The notes under the pieces are model-generated. The model was not told the DNA's origin and made no database searches. It was given only the letters and a program-made list of their open reading frames with translations. A stretch of 38,058 nt of DNA from JBBIQS01 sp037442205 (GTDB lineage: Bacteria; Myxococcota; Myxococcia; Myxococcales; UBA5297), in the NCBI GenBank assembly GCA_037442205.1, contig JBBIQS010000076.1, forward strand, positions 1 through 38,058, read 5' to 3'. The stretch's first letter is position 1. Each line of letters starts with the position of its first letter. Of the stretch, positions 27,014 to 35,890 are shown piece after piece. A program made the translations under genes and the position numbers.

Positions 27014-27024
27014 GGACACTGTCC
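27014..27024. promoter_or_regulatory. small palindrome in the cupredoxin/YtkA divergent region
   Basis: GGACA-C-TGTCC is a perfect 5-1-5 inverted repeat placed between two divergent, probably copper-related genes. It could be an operator for a shared regulator. Short palindromes occur by chance in GC-rich DNA, so confidence is low. Confidence 0.3.
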
Positions 27025-27075
27025 TGCATCTCCCATTTGGCGCCGAAGGGCGTTCCCGGCTCGAAGGAGACCCTG

Positions 27076-27513
27076 ATGAAGCGAGCGCTAAGTGTCCTGG
27101 CACTGCTCTTCGCCATCGCCGGTTGCGGAAACCCACCGCCGGAGGTCGCCGACGTCGACGCCGGCACCGAAACCGCCGACGCCGGGCAAACCGCCAATGG
27201 CGACCCCACCAACCCCCTGGCGCTGACCGCCACCATCGCGCCCAACCCGCCGCAGGTGGGCCGCAATACGCTGAGCGTGACCATCAAGGGCGCCAACGGC
27301 GTGCCGGTGACCGGGGCCACGCTCAAGGTCAAGGTCTTCTCCCCGGCCATGGGCCACGGCTCCTCGGAGACCCCGGTGGTGACCGAGTCGGGCAACGGCG
27401 TCTACACGGTGACCCGAGTGACCTTCACCATGGTGGGACAGTGGCAGGTGACGCTCGATGCCACCAAGGGCGCGCTCTCCGGGACCAAGGTCCTCGACTA
27501 CACGGTGAACTGA
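27076..27513 (+). CDS. YtkA/FixH-like domain lipoprotein
   Basis: The product has 145 residues. The ATG at 27076 has AAGGAG 6 bp upstream. The lipobox is IAGC. A short acidic, Ala/Thr-rich linker precedes a ~90-residue beta-sandwich resembling YtkA-like domains: TIAPNPPQVGRNTLSV, FSPAMGHGS, VYTVTRVTFTMVGQW. The MGHG segment is a potential metal-binding patch. YtkA-like domains are often found with copper-handling proteins, fitting the divergent cupredoxin gene. The stop shares one base with the next start (TGATG), so it is probably translated together with the outer-membrane protein gene. Confidence 0.8.
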   Translation: MKRALSVLALLFAIAGCGNPPPEVADVDAGTETADAGQTANGDPTNPLALTATIAPNPPQVGRNTLSVTIKGANGVPVTGATLKVKVFSPAMGHGSSETPVVTESGNGVYTVTRVTFTMVGQWQVTLDATKGALSGTKVLDYTVN

Positions 27514-28424
27514 TGCGCCCCGCCCTGCTGGCCGCCGCGCTGGCGACAGTCCTCGGGGCCGCGCGCGCCGAGGCCGCTGCCTGCTGCCTCTCCTCGAGCG
27601 CCTTCGGCCTGGGCCGGCTGGCGAGCTGGGAGCAGGCGGCGGTCATCGTCGGCGGCTCGGTCTCGCCGGTCTCGGGGAGCTGGGACGACCAGGGGGCTTG
27701 GCACGCCAACCCCGCCGACTACTCCGAGAATGAATGGCGCACCCAGCTGAGCGCCCTGGTGGCGCTGCACGAGCGCCTGCAGCTCTCCGGGCGGTTGCCG
27801 TGGGTCCTCACCCAGAAGGCCGCCGGGCCGCTCAACGAATCCGGCCACGGGCTGGGAGACTCGCAGCTGGCGCTGCGCTACGAGCCGGTCTACCAGGGCG
27901 AGTACGACTATTTGCCGGAGCTCGCCCTCAACCTCGGGGCCACCGTCCCCACCGGCCGGGCGATGACCGGCGCCCAGACCATCCTCGGCAGCGACGTCAC
28001 CGGCCGCGGGGCCTGGATGCTCTCCGCGTCGCTGACCGCCGAGCTCGCCCGCGCCTTCTGGTTCGTGCAGCTGGGCGGCGGGCTCACCTACGCCCTGCCG
28101 ATGGCCGGCGACGCCCCCGGCGAGACGCAGCAATTCGGCCCCGGGGTGCAGGCCACCTTGGCCGGCGGGATCGAGCTGACCCGCGGCCTGGTCGCCAGCC
28201 TGGTCGCCCGCTACTCGTGGGAAGCCGAGGTCCGGGTGAACGGCCAGCCGGTGGCTCGCTCTCGAGCCTTCGACTTCGGCGGCGGCCCTGCGCTCGCCTG
28301 GCAGTTCATCCCTCAGCTGACCCTGCAGGCGGGCCTCGACCTGGGGCTGTTTACCGCCCACACCGGTGAGAACCGCCAGGGGCGCACCGCCGGGAATTTG
28401 GCCTTTAGGTACGCCTACTTCTGA
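27513..28424 (+). CDS. predicted outer-membrane barrel protein
   Basis: The product has 303 residues with a signal peptide (LLAAALATVLGAARAEA). CC occurs at the mature N-terminus. Amphipathic strands dominate (LALNLGATVPTGR, FWFVQLGGGLTYALP, LTLQAGLDLGLF), and the protein ends in FRYAYF with the terminal Phe favoured by the barrel-assembly machinery. Its start overlaps the YtkA-like gene stop (TGATG), so the two form an operon. It resembles generic transporter-like barrels often annotated only as outer-membrane protein. A role in metal passage or sensing next to the copper-like proteins is conjecture. A 6-bp hairpin (28453-28471) follows the stop and may help termination. Confidence 0.8.
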   Translation: MRPALLAAALATVLGAARAEAAACCLSSSAFGLGRLASWEQAAVIVGGSVSPVSGSWDDQGAWHANPADYSENEWRTQLSALVALHERLQLSGRLPWVLTQKAAGPLNESGHGLGDSQLALRYEPVYQGEYDYLPELALNLGATVPTGRAMTGAQTILGSDVTGRGAWMLSASLTAELARAFWFVQLGGGLTYALPMAGDAPGETQQFGPGVQATLAGGIELTRGLVASLVARYSWEAEVRVNGQPVARSRAFDFGGGPALAWQFIPQLTLQAGLDLGLFTAHTGENRQGRTAGNLAFRYAYF

Positions 28425-28534
28425 GCCGATTGCCATTGGACCTTTCCGCCTGAAGCGCCGATTCCGCGCTTGATTCCGCCGCCGTTTCTGGCAGCGCCCC
28501 TTTCGCCGCCGCCCTCATTCGGGTACACCGGGCT

Positions 28535-30475
28535 ATGAGCTTCGCCACTCTCAATCCCCACCCCGCGCTGCTGCAGGCTCTCCAAGAGCGCGGCTACGCC
28601 TCTCCCACCCCGGTCCAGGCCCTGGTCCTCGGAGGCGATCACCGAGGCCGCGACCTGCTGGTCTCGGCCCAGACCGGCTCGGGAAAGACCGTCGCCTTCG
28701 GCCTGGCCATGGCCGACGAGCTGCTGGGCGACGAAACGAGCCTGGGCCGCCCGCAGGCGCCGCTGGCACTGGTCATCGCCCCCACCCGCGAGCTGGCGCT
28801 GCAGGTCCAGCAGGAGCTGACCTGGCTCTATGGCGCCGCCGGCGCCCGCATCCGCGCCTGCGTGGGCGGCATGGAGATCCGCACCGAGATCAAGGCCCTG
28901 CGCGAGGGCGCCCACGTGGTGGTCGGAACCCCGGGCCGGCTGTGCGACCACCTCGACCGCGGCAGCCTCGACCTGTCTCAGCTCAAGGCGCTGGTGCTCG
29001 ACGAGGCTGACGAGATGCTGGACATGGGCTTCCGCGAGGACCTGGAGCGCATCCTCGCCGACGCCCGCCCCGAGCGCCGGACGCTGATGTTCTCGGCCAC
29101 CATCCCTCCCGGCATCGCCCAGCTCGCCGCCCGCTACCAGCGCGACGCGCTGCGGATCACCGCCACTCCCGCCGAGCAGGCCCACCAGGACATCGAGTAC
29201 CGGGCCTACCTGCTCTCGCCTCGCGAGCGCGAGCACGCCATCGTCAACACCCTGCGGCTGCACGACCCCAAGGCGGCGCTGGTCTTCTGCATGACCCGCG
29301 ATTCGGTCAGCCACCTGCAGGCCAACCTGGTGGAGCGTGGCTTCGAGGCGGTGGCGATCAGCGGCGAGCTGACGCAGTCGGAGCGGGTGCGGGCCCTCAA
29401 GGCGTTGCGCGACGGCCGGGCCCAGGTGCTGGTGGCCACCGACGTCGCCGCTCGCGGGCTGGACCTGCCGGCACTCGACCTGGTGATCCAGGCCGACCTG
29501 CCCCGCGACGCCCAGGTGATGCAGCACCGCAGCGGCCGCACCGGACGCGCCGGCCGCAAGGGGATCAGCGTGCTGCTGGTGCCGCGCCACATGCGCGGCA
29601 TCGCCGAGCGCATGCTGCGCACCGCCCGCGCCAAGCCGGCGTGGCTGCCGGTGCCCTCCCCGGAGCAGATCCGCACCCTGGACGAAGAGCGGCTGATGAA
29701 GACCATCCTCGCCGAGACCGCCGAGGTCCCGGAGGAAGAGCTCGAGCTGGCGGGCAAGCTGCTGGCCGAGCGCACTCCGGAGCAGCTGGCGGCGGCGCTG
29801 GTGCGGCGCATGCGCGCCAAGCTGCCGCAGCCCGAGGAGATCTCCCAGCCGCCGGCGCGGTCGACCGAGGAGCGTTCTTCGCGTTCCCGCCCGGCGCCGA
29901 GAGAGACCGGCCCGAGCCACGGCCACGCCCGCCCGGCCCATCCCGCCGCCCGCCATGAGCGCCGCGAGGCGGAGGGAGAGCGCCCTGCCCATTCGGCTGA
30001 GCGCCCGGCCCGCGGCGAGTCGGACCGCGCCCGGCCGTCCCATCCCGCCGCTCGCCATGAGCGCCGCGAGGTGGAGGGAGATCGGCCGGCCTATTCTGCT
30101 GCTCGCCCGGTCCGTGGCGAGTCGGATCGCGTCCGACCGTCCCATCCCGCCACTCGCCCGATGCGCGACGAGCCCGGCGAAGCCGATGGCGTCTGGTTCC
30201 ACATGAACGTCGGCCGGCTGCGCAATGCCGATCCCAAATGGCTGGTGCCCCTGATCTGCCGGCGCGGCGGAATCACCAAGGCCGAGCTGGGCAAGATCCA
30301 GATCCAGGCCACCGAAACCCGCTTCCTCGTCTCGCGCCAGGTGGCGCCGAGCTTCGCCCGCGCCGCCGGCCGCCCGGATCAAAAGGATCCGGGCATCCTC
30401 ATCGAGCCGCTGGAGAGCGCGGGCGAGCGCTCGTCGCGCGGGCCGCGACGGCCCCCGAGGCGCGAGCGCGGCTAG
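28535..30475 (+). CDS. DEAD-box ATP-dependent RNA helicase with DbpA-type RNA-binding domain
   Basis: The product has 646 residues. All helicase motifs are present: AQTGSGKT (45-52), PTREL (83-87), TPGR (132-135), DEAD (156-159), SAT (187-189), and in the second RecA domain VATDVAARGLD and HRSGRTGRAGR. A helical segment follows, then a long Arg/Pro/His-rich disordered linker containing a 34-residue tandem repeat (~466-540), and a C-terminal DbpA-like RNA-binding fold (~550-605; VWFHMNVGRLRNADPKWLVPLI, with KAELGKIQIQ later). DeaD/CsdA-type enzymes of this layout unwind rRNA or mRNA, often in ribosome assembly or cold adaptation. The ATG at 28535 lacks a clear Shine-Dalgarno. Confidence 0.93.
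   Translation: MSFATLNPHPALLQALQERGYASPTPVQALVLGGDHRGRDLLVSAQTGSGKTVAFGLAMADELLGDETSLGRPQAPLALVIAPTRELALQVQQELTWLYGAAGARIRACVGGMEIRTEIKALREGAHVVVGTPGRLCDHLDRGSLDLSQLKALVLDEADEMLDMGFREDLERILADARPERRTLMFSATIPPGIAQLAARYQRDALRITATPAEQAHQDIEYRAYLLSPREREHAIVNTLRLHDPKAALVFCMTRDSVSHLQANLVERGFEAVAISGELTQSERVRALKALRDGRAQVLVATDVAARGLDLPALDLVIQADLPRDAQVMQHRSGRTGRAGRKGISVLLVPRHMRGIAERMLRTARAKPAWLPVPSPEQIRTLDEERLMKTILAETAEVPEEELELAGKLLAERTPEQLAAALVRRMRAKLPQPEEISQPPARSTEERSSRSRPAPRETGPSHGHARPAHPAARHERREAEGERPAHSAERPARGESDRARPSHPAARHERREVEGDRPAYSAARPVRGESDRVRPSHPATRPMRDEPGEADGVWFHMNVGRLRNADPKWLVPLICRRGGITKAELGKIQIQATETRFLVSRQVAPSFARAAGRPDQKDPGILIEPLESAGERSSRGPRRPPRRERG
29930..30160 (+). repeat. 102-bp tandem repeat in the RNA helicase linker
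   Basis: Two full 102-bp units (29930-30031 and 30032-30133) and a partial third encode a 34-residue motif beginning RP(A/S)HPAARHERRE and ending RGESDR. The array keeps frame, so copy-number change would only alter linker length. The charged Arg/His-rich composition suits non-specific RNA contact. Confidence 0.8.
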
Positions 30476-30587
30476 CTGTCCCTGGAAGGCATCGCCGCAG
30501 TGTGTCCGCCGGAGCAGCCGATCAGGCGTTCCTGGAGACGCCGGCTGTGCCTGGAATCCTTCTGTGGGCGCAGAGCTAGTATGAGCC

Positions 30588-31415
30588 ATGCTCCCCTGTG
30601 CCCTGGCGCTCTCACTGGCCCTGTCCGCGGCGCCGCCGCTCGACTGCGGCGAGCTCAAGGCCCGCCACTTCGCCGACGCCCGCCAGGCCTTCGAAGCCGC
30701 GATCGACGGCCAGCCGGCGGCGATCGGCATCGGCGAGTACCACGAGGTCAGCGGCAAGGCCCCCAAGGTCAAATCGGCCATCAAGCGCTTTGCCCAGTCG
30801 ATGCTGCCGGCGCTCAAGGGCAAGGCCTCGCACCTGATCGCCGAGACCTGGATCGTCGACGGCAGCTGCGGGCGGCGGGAGAAGCAGGCGGTCCAGCAGA
30901 TCGAGAAGCAGACCCAGCGGCCGGCACAGACCGAAGACGAGGTCGCCACCATGCTCGGGACCGCCAGCGATCTGGGGATCGAGCCGCACATCCTCAAGGT
31001 CGAGTGCGAGGACTACCAGGATCTGCTCGACGCCCAGGGCGAGGTCGACGCCGAGAAGCTGCTGCTGTTGGTGACCCGGCTGCTCGGCGAGAAGGCTGAG
31101 GCGCTCGCCGAGCGCGAGAAGAGCGGCAGGGCGATCGTTCTCTATGGCGGGGCGCTGCACAACGAGCTGATGCCTACCTCGGAGCTGGCGGCGTTCAGCT
31201 ACGCGCCCTCGCTGAACAAGCTGCTGGCAGGGAAGTACCGCCAGCTCACGCTCGTCGTCCCGGAGTACGTCGAGGGAGACAACGAAGCCGCCCAGGAGCC
31301 GTGGTGGAGCTGCTTCCAGAAGTACGCCACGGCGAATCGGGTGCTGCTGATCCAGCGCGGGGCGGACGCGAGCTGGCTGGTGTTCCCCAAGACCGCCCGC
31401 TCCAAGGCGCCCTGA
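30588..31415 (+). CDS. secreted ChaN/Tiki-superfamily-like protein (tentative)
   Basis: The product has 275 residues with a short signal peptide (CALALSLALSAA). GIGEYHEVSG near residues 47-56 and VLYGGALHNEL in the second half resemble the conserved GExH and GxxH elements of the ChaN/EreA/TraB (Tiki) superfamily, whose members include heme-binding uptake proteins and metalloenzymes. Between them lie HLIAETW and long helices (EVDAEKLLLLVTRLLGEKAEAL). The assignment rests on these motifs only. With so many cytochromes nearby, heme handling is an attractive but untested idea. The gene is convergent with the multicopper oxidase gene, with a stem-loop in the gap. Confidence 0.6.
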   Translation: MLPCALALSLALSAAPPLDCGELKARHFADARQAFEAAIDGQPAAIGIGEYHEVSGKAPKVKSAIKRFAQSMLPALKGKASHLIAETWIVDGSCGRREKQAVQQIEKQTQRPAQTEDEVATMLGTASDLGIEPHILKVECEDYQDLLDAQGEVDAEKLLLLVTRLLGEKAEALAEREKSGRAIVLYGGALHNELMPTSELAAFSYAPSLNKLLAGKYRQLTLVVPEYVEGDNEAAQEPWWSCFQKYATANRVLLIQRGADASWLVFPKTARSKAP

Positions 31416-31429
31416 AACCGCTGGCGGCA

Positions 31430-31469
31430 GCGCCCTGCCCCCGGCGGCGGAACGCCGGGAACAGGGCGC
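31430..31469. terminator. two-part GC-rich hairpin between convergent genes
   Basis: An outer 8-bp stem (31430-31437 with 31462-31469, GCGCCCTG/CAGGGCGC) and an inner 7-bp stem (31440-31446 with 31453-31459, CCCGGCG/CGCCGGG) close a 6-nt loop, interrupted by a 2x2 internal loop. It sits 15 bp past the ChaN-like stop and 14 bp from the multicopper oxidase stop, ideal for a bidirectional terminator. No T-tract follows, as is common in GC-rich genomes. Confidence 0.6.
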
Positions 31470-31482
31470 CTTGCTCAGCCGA

Positions 31483-34400
31483 TCAGAAGGTGACGATCGA
31501 CGCCGGAGTGGTCGGCGCGGACACCTCGCTGGTGGTCGGATAGCCCACTGCCGGCGGCGCGTAGATCTGGCCGTAGCCGACGGTGTTGTTGGCGCTCACC
31601 CGGTAGTAGAGCGTGGTCCGCCGCGGCAGCCCGAAGTCCACGTAGCTGACCCGGCTCCCCGTGCCCGGCCCGGTGGTGGAGGGCACGAAGCCGATCGCCG
31701 TCCACGGGCCGTTGGCCGAGGTCGCCCGCTCGATGTTGAAGGCAGTCTCGTTCACCGAGCCGTCGGTCCAGGTCAGCGTCGCCCGCTGCAGCGAGCCGCT
31801 GCCGGCCCGGGTTGCGGTCAGCCCGGACGGCGGGCGCGGCAGCGTGGCCATCGCCACGACGCGCATCATGTCGTTCTCCTCGTGGCCGAGGATGTGACAG
31901 TGCCACATGTACTCCCAGCCGAAGTTCACCAGGCTGTTGACCACCGCCGCCGGCTGGTTGGCCGGATCGACGTTGGTGAACTCGGTCGGCGTCGCCGAGC
32001 CCAGCGGCATGCTCACGTCCAGCGGGCGGATGCTGTTGGGCAGCTCGAATGGCCCGGGAACCCCGCCGGTGGTGATTCCCAGGGTGTCCACCTGGCGCAT
32101 CGGCTTGAGGGCCACGATCACGTCCTCGAGCGGGTTCATCCGCAGCGTCTCCTTCCAGCCCAGCTCGTTGGGGTCGGGCGGCTTGATGGACCCGTCCCAG
32201 CCGACGCGATTGACCAGCTGCACCGTGAACAGGTGGAAGTGAATGACGTGGGTGTCGACGCCGTTGTGGGTGATCTTCCAGAGCTGCATCTCCCCGTCCC
32301 GCTGGATCTCGGTCGGCGGGTCGGCGTGGAAGTAGGGGATCGTGGTCTGGGTGGTGAAGTTGGTCAGCGGCAGCTCCACGCCCAGCAGCGCGTTCATCCG
32401 CCCGTAGTCCAGGCTGAACAGCTCGTGGATCGCCTTGGACTGCAGCGGGTTGGCCGGAGCGACGGCCACCGCGGTTGCCCCCGCGCCGGTCGGCGCGGTG
32501 ATCGTCACCGTCGGCGGCGAGGTGTAGCCGGTGCCGCCGTTGGTCAAGGCGACGCTCGCGACCACGGTGGGAGTGAGCCGCGCGGCGGCGGCGGCACCCG
32601 CCCCGCCTCCGCCGGTGATGGCGACGCTGGGGATCGAGGTGTAGCCCGCGCCGCCGTTGGTCAGACTGATGCTGGCCACGTTGCGGCCCAGGTTGGCCCG
32701 GGCAGTGGCTCCCGAGCCGCCGAACACCGGGGCGAAGGTCACCGTGGGCGCAGTGAGGTACCCGGCGCCGGCGGCGGTCACCACCACCGCCACCACTCGC
32801 CGGTCGTTGACCACCGCGGTGGCCGCCGCCCCGGCTCCGCTGCCGACGATGTTGACCACCGGCGCCGCCCGGTAGCCGGAACCGCCGTTGGTGACGGTGA
32901 TGCTCTTCACCGAGCCGGTGGCCGAGAGGGTCACCGCGCCGGTGGCTCCGCTCCCCCCGCCGCCGGTGATGGCGACGGTGGGCAGCGAGGTGTAGCCCGC
33001 GCCGCCGCTGGTGAGGGTCAGCCCGGCGACCGTGGTCGGGGCGAGCGTCGCCGCGCCGGCGGCCCCGCTGCCGCCGCCGCCGGCGATGGTCACCGCGAGC
33101 GGCGGGGTGTAGCCGGCGCCGCCGTTGGTCAGCTGCAGGGCGCTCAGCGGCCCGCCGAACCAGCCGGTGAGGAAGTTGTCCTGGATGCGGGCGTAGGTGT
33201 CCTTGCCGCCGCCGTTGGCCGCCGGGTAGGCGCTCTCCGGGACGATGATCTTCTCCTGGGTAGCCGCGAAGATGTTGGGCAGCGCGGCGGTCAGGCTGGC
33301 CAGGCTGAAGGCCGCGAGGTTGTCATTGGTCCCGGCGACCTTGATCTGCATGATGGTGCGGGTGTTGGGCCCGTAGCCGGGCTGGGTGGAGGGCGCGCCA
33401 CCGACCGAGGTCAGGTCGGGATCGCCGGTGTAGTAGTCGAAGCGCGGGTCGAACGCGGGGATGGGCGCCGGGCCGTCGTTGTAGACGATGAGCACCGAGC
33501 CGGCCGGGACGCCGGAGAAGTCGGCCACCACGTCCGCGCGCTCCGCCGGGCCCATCAGCAGGCCGTGGGTCAGGATGTTGAGGACGGTGATGTTGCGGCG
33601 GTTGTAGTCGTAGCCCATCGGCGTGGAGGGGATGACCGCCACCTTGGGAAGCAGGCCGCCCTCGGCCCCGATCTGGACCAGCGGCGGGCCGGCGGTGAGC
33701 GGGTCGGGGACCCCGCCGGCGCGGCCGTCGGTCGGCCAAGTGGTCGGCCAGCAGTTGGCGGGCAGGCCGGTGCCGTTGATCGGGTTGCCGCCGGCGTCGA
33801 GGGCGGCGATGGCCTGCTGCAGCCCGGGGGCCACTGCCGTGGCCTGGGCGCACAGCGGGGGCGAGGACCAGGCGGTGTGCGGGACCGCCGGGACCATCGA
33901 CACCTCGGTGCAGCTGGCGGCGTCGAAGACGTTGGGCGGCTTGCACGCCACTCCGTTGCGGTCGATCGCGTAGTAGAGGCCGAGGTGCAGGTTGCGGTCG
34001 TTGCCCACGCTCAGCATCTGCAGGCGGTAGGCGCTGGGCTTGACGGCGAGGCTGGGGTAGGCGGTGCCGTTGATCACCGGGGTGTCGTGGAAGCCCTCGG
34101 GTGTGCCGGAGGGGTTGGGGGTGGCCGGGCAGGTCAGCGCGGCGCCGGGGTAGCCGGCGCTGGTGCAGGGCACCGGCGGGAAGGTGAGCGCGGCCTGGCC
34201 CTGCTGCGGCGGCCAGAACCAGGGGCCGTAGTCCCAGCGGCCGTAGGGATTGGCCCCGGAGTTGTCGTAGGGGTTCTGGTTGGGCATGTAGACGTGGGGG
34301 AACCACAGGCTGCCCAGCCCGCCGTAGTTGGCCACGTCCCAGGTCGGGTCGGTGGCGGCCAGCTGCCCGCCGGCGGCGCCGTTGTCGGGGACGAAGGTCT

Positions 34401-35844
34401 TGTCTTGGAGAACGAGCGGCAGCAGGTGGGCCAGATCGTCGAGCGAGGTGCCGCCGGCGGTGGCGCCCAGCGTCCCGGGCATGGTGGCGGCGGCGAGCTG
34501 GTCTTCCTCGACCGGGTCGAGGAGCAGGTAGCCTGCCGCTTCACCGCCATAGACGTTCAGTCGGGTGATGCCGTAGGAGTGGTCGTGGACGAACATCAGC
34601 CGGCCGCTCTGCTGGTTCGTCCAGAGGAAGGTCGCCAGCCCGTCCGAGAGCGACGCCGTGAAACCGAGCGCCGCTGGCATGTCCGGGACGTTCTGGAAGC
34701 TGTAGCCCTTGGCGAACCCCGGCGCCTGCGGCACCGGCTCGCCGGCGGGGGTGATCCACTGGTGCGGCGTGCCGTCGCTGATCCAGGGCGTGTTGCCGCC
34801 GTGGAGGTGGATGGTCGCCCGGTTCTGCGCGGCCATCGCCATGTGGGTGCCGTCGTCGATCACCCCGGCGCCCATGTAGCTGGTGTCGACGGGCAGGAAG
34901 AGGTTGCCGGAGGTGCCGGTTCCGAGCTGGTTCTGCAGCAGCAGGCGCACCGGCCGGTCGCGCACGGCCAGGATGAACGGGCCCAGGTACTGCTGCTTGC
35001 CGGGCGCCGCCGGATCGTAGACAGGGTTGTTGGTGGCGTCGAGGGGCACGTAGCCGCGCAGCCTGGTCGCCGGCAGATCGAGGTGCATCTGCTGGGAGTA
35101 GTCGCGCAGGCCGACCCGGTAGAAGTCGCTGCCGGGGAAGGTGGTCCGATCGGCGGTGGCGATGGGGATGCACTGCCCCAGGTCGTTGGCCCCCGAGACG
35201 GAGCAGAGCCCGGGCAGCGTGTCGACGAACTTGCGCATCCCGCCCGTGACGGCACCGAAGCTGGAGACGAAGGCGCGGGCCCCGGCGGAGATCCCGTTGG
35301 CATCGGTGATGGTCACCACCGGCGCGCTGTAGTTGGTGCCGCCGGCAGTGACGGTGATCTGGGTGATGACGCCAGCCACCGCGGTGGCCGAGGCGGTGGC
35401 GCCGCTGCCAGTGCCCGGGGGAGTGTCGGTGATGGTGACCACCGGGTTCTGGTAGCCGCCGCCTCCGCTGAGGAGGGTGATGCCGATGACGGGGCCTGGG
35501 CCGACCGTCGGCAGCGGGCTGTTGGCCCAGTTGGGAACGGCGAAGTAGTCGGGAGTCGCCAGCACGCCCGGGGCCACCGGCGGGACCATGGTGCTGGCTT
35601 GGGGCGCCCCCGAGGTCAGGGGCGAGAGCCCCAGGGTGCCGGGGTTCAAGCCGGCGAACTTCTGGTTCACGCCTTTGAGCTGCGGCCCCTGCGCGGCGCG
35701 CGCGGCCTGCATGTCGGCAATGGTGATCGGCGCCGACCTCGGAGGAGGTCCCTCCTCCTGGCTTCCTTGCTTTGACCGCTGACAGCTCAGAGCCGTGCCC
35801 AGGAGCATCAGCGATAGCCCCGCCCTCGATACCCGTCGATTCAT
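31483..35844 (-). CDS. large MofA/OmpB-like multicopper oxidase with repeat insert and fibronectin III domain
   Basis: The product has 1453 residues. The ATG at 35844 follows GAGGGGG; the signal ends LGTALSC, possibly a lipoprotein. All copper ligands are present: IHLHGG (~345), FVHDHS (~417), HVIHFH (~1197-1203) and WHCHILGHEENDM (~1312-1323, type-1 Cys and axial Met). Two glycine-rich repeats lie at ~115-190, and six more (~900-1125) split the cupredoxin domains. A fibronectin III-like domain closes the protein (~1330-1430). This layout recalls MofA of Leptothrix (manganese oxidation) and OmpB of Geobacter sulfurreducens (needed for Fe(III) oxide reduction). Together with the cytochromes it suggests extracellular metal redox chemistry. 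The substrate is not readable from sequence. Confidence 0.9.
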   Translation of the reverse strand: MNRRVSRAGLSLMLLGTALSCQRSKQGSQEEGPPPRSAPITIADMQAARAAQGPQLKGVNQKFAGLNPGTLGLSPLTSGAPQASTMVPPVAPGVLATPDYFAVPNWANSPLPTVGPGPVIGITLLSGGGGYQNPVVTITDTPPGTGSGATASATAVAGVITQITVTAGGTNYSAPVVTITDANGISAGARAFVSSFGAVTGGMRKFVDTLPGLCSVSGANDLGQCIPIATADRTTFPGSDFYRVGLRDYSQQMHLDLPATRLRGYVPLDATNNPVYDPAAPGKQQYLGPFILAVRDRPVRLLLQNQLGTGTSGNLFLPVDTSYMGAGVIDDGTHMAMAAQNRATIHLHGGNTPWISDGTPHQWITPAGEPVPQAPGFAKGYSFQNVPDMPAALGFTASLSDGLATFLWTNQQSGRLMFVHDHSYGITRLNVYGGEAAGYLLLDPVEEDQLAAATMPGTLGATAGGTSLDDLAHLLPLVLQDKTFVPDNGAAGGQLAATDPTWDVANYGGLGSLWFPHVYMPNQNPYDNSGANPYGRWDYGPWFWPPQQGQAALTFPPVPCTSAGYPGAALTCPATPNPSGTPEGFHDTPVINGTAYPSLAVKPSAYRLQMLSVGNDRNLHLGLYYAIDRNGVACKPPNVFDAASCTEVSMVPAVPHTAWSSPPLCAQATAVAPGLQQAIAALDAGGNPINGTGLPANCWPTTWPTDGRAGGVPDPLTAGPPLVQIGAEGGLLPKVAVIPSTPMGYDYNRRNITVLNILTHGLLMGPAERADVVADFSGVPAGSVLIVYNDGPAPIPAFDPRFDYYTGDPDLTSVGGAPSTQPGYGPNTRTIMQIKVAGTNDNLAAFSLASLTAALPNIFAATQEKIIVPESAYPAANGGGKDTYARIQDNFLTGWFGGPLSALQLTNGGAGYTPPLAVTIAGGGGSGAAGAATLAPTTVAGLTLTSGGAGYTSLPTVAITGGGGSGATGAVTLSATGSVKSITVTNGGSGYRAAPVVNIVGSGAGAAATAVVNDRRVVAVVVTAAGAGYLTAPTVTFAPVFGGSGATARANLGRNVASISLTNGGAGYTSIPSVAITGGGGAGAAAAARLTPTVVASVALTNGGTGYTSPPTVTITAPTGAGATAVAVAPANPLQSKAIHELFSLDYGRMNALLGVELPLTNFTTQTTIPYFHADPPTEIQRDGEMQLWKITHNGVDTHVIHFHLFTVQLVNRVGWDGSIKPPDPNELGWKETLRMNPLEDVIVALKPMRQVDTLGITTGGVPGPFELPNSIRPLDVSMPLGSATPTEFTNVDPANQPAAVVNSLVNFGWEYMWHCHILGHEENDMMRVVAMATLPRPPSGLTATRAGSGSLQRATLTWTDGSVNETAFNIERATSANGPWTAIGFVPSTTGPGTGSRVSYVDFGLPRRTTLYYRVSANNTVGYGQIYAPPAVGYPTTSEVSAPTTPASIVTF
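32460..33145 (-). repeat. six glycine-rich ~38-40-residue repeats inside the multicopper oxidase
   Basis: The repeats follow the pattern (I/L/V)xLTNGGxGYxxxPxVxITGGGGxGAxAxA, with the Tyr and the Gly-rich run best kept. Two further copies occur near the N-terminus (about 35275-35500). The first two and the fifth central copies are most alike. The pattern predicts stacked beta-hairpins. Similar repeats occur in surface and phage structural proteins. They lie between the second HxH pair and the HxxHxH site, so they interrupt the oxidase fold without removing copper ligands. Confidence 0.8.
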
Positions 35845-35890
35845 TCGCGTCCCCCTCGCCTCGCAGGTCGGTTTTTCCCGGTTTTTGGAG

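Noticed and set aside
28415..30997. Antisense 860-codon frame over the DEAD-box helicase
   Set aside because: All helicase motifs are on the plus strand; the antisense frame is a GC artefact.
31471..35775. Long open frame (about 1434 codons) antisense to the multicopper oxidase
   Set aside because: It has no recognisable domain and low-complexity Gly/Arg/Val composition. The minus strand carries complete copper-ligand motifs and a signal peptide.
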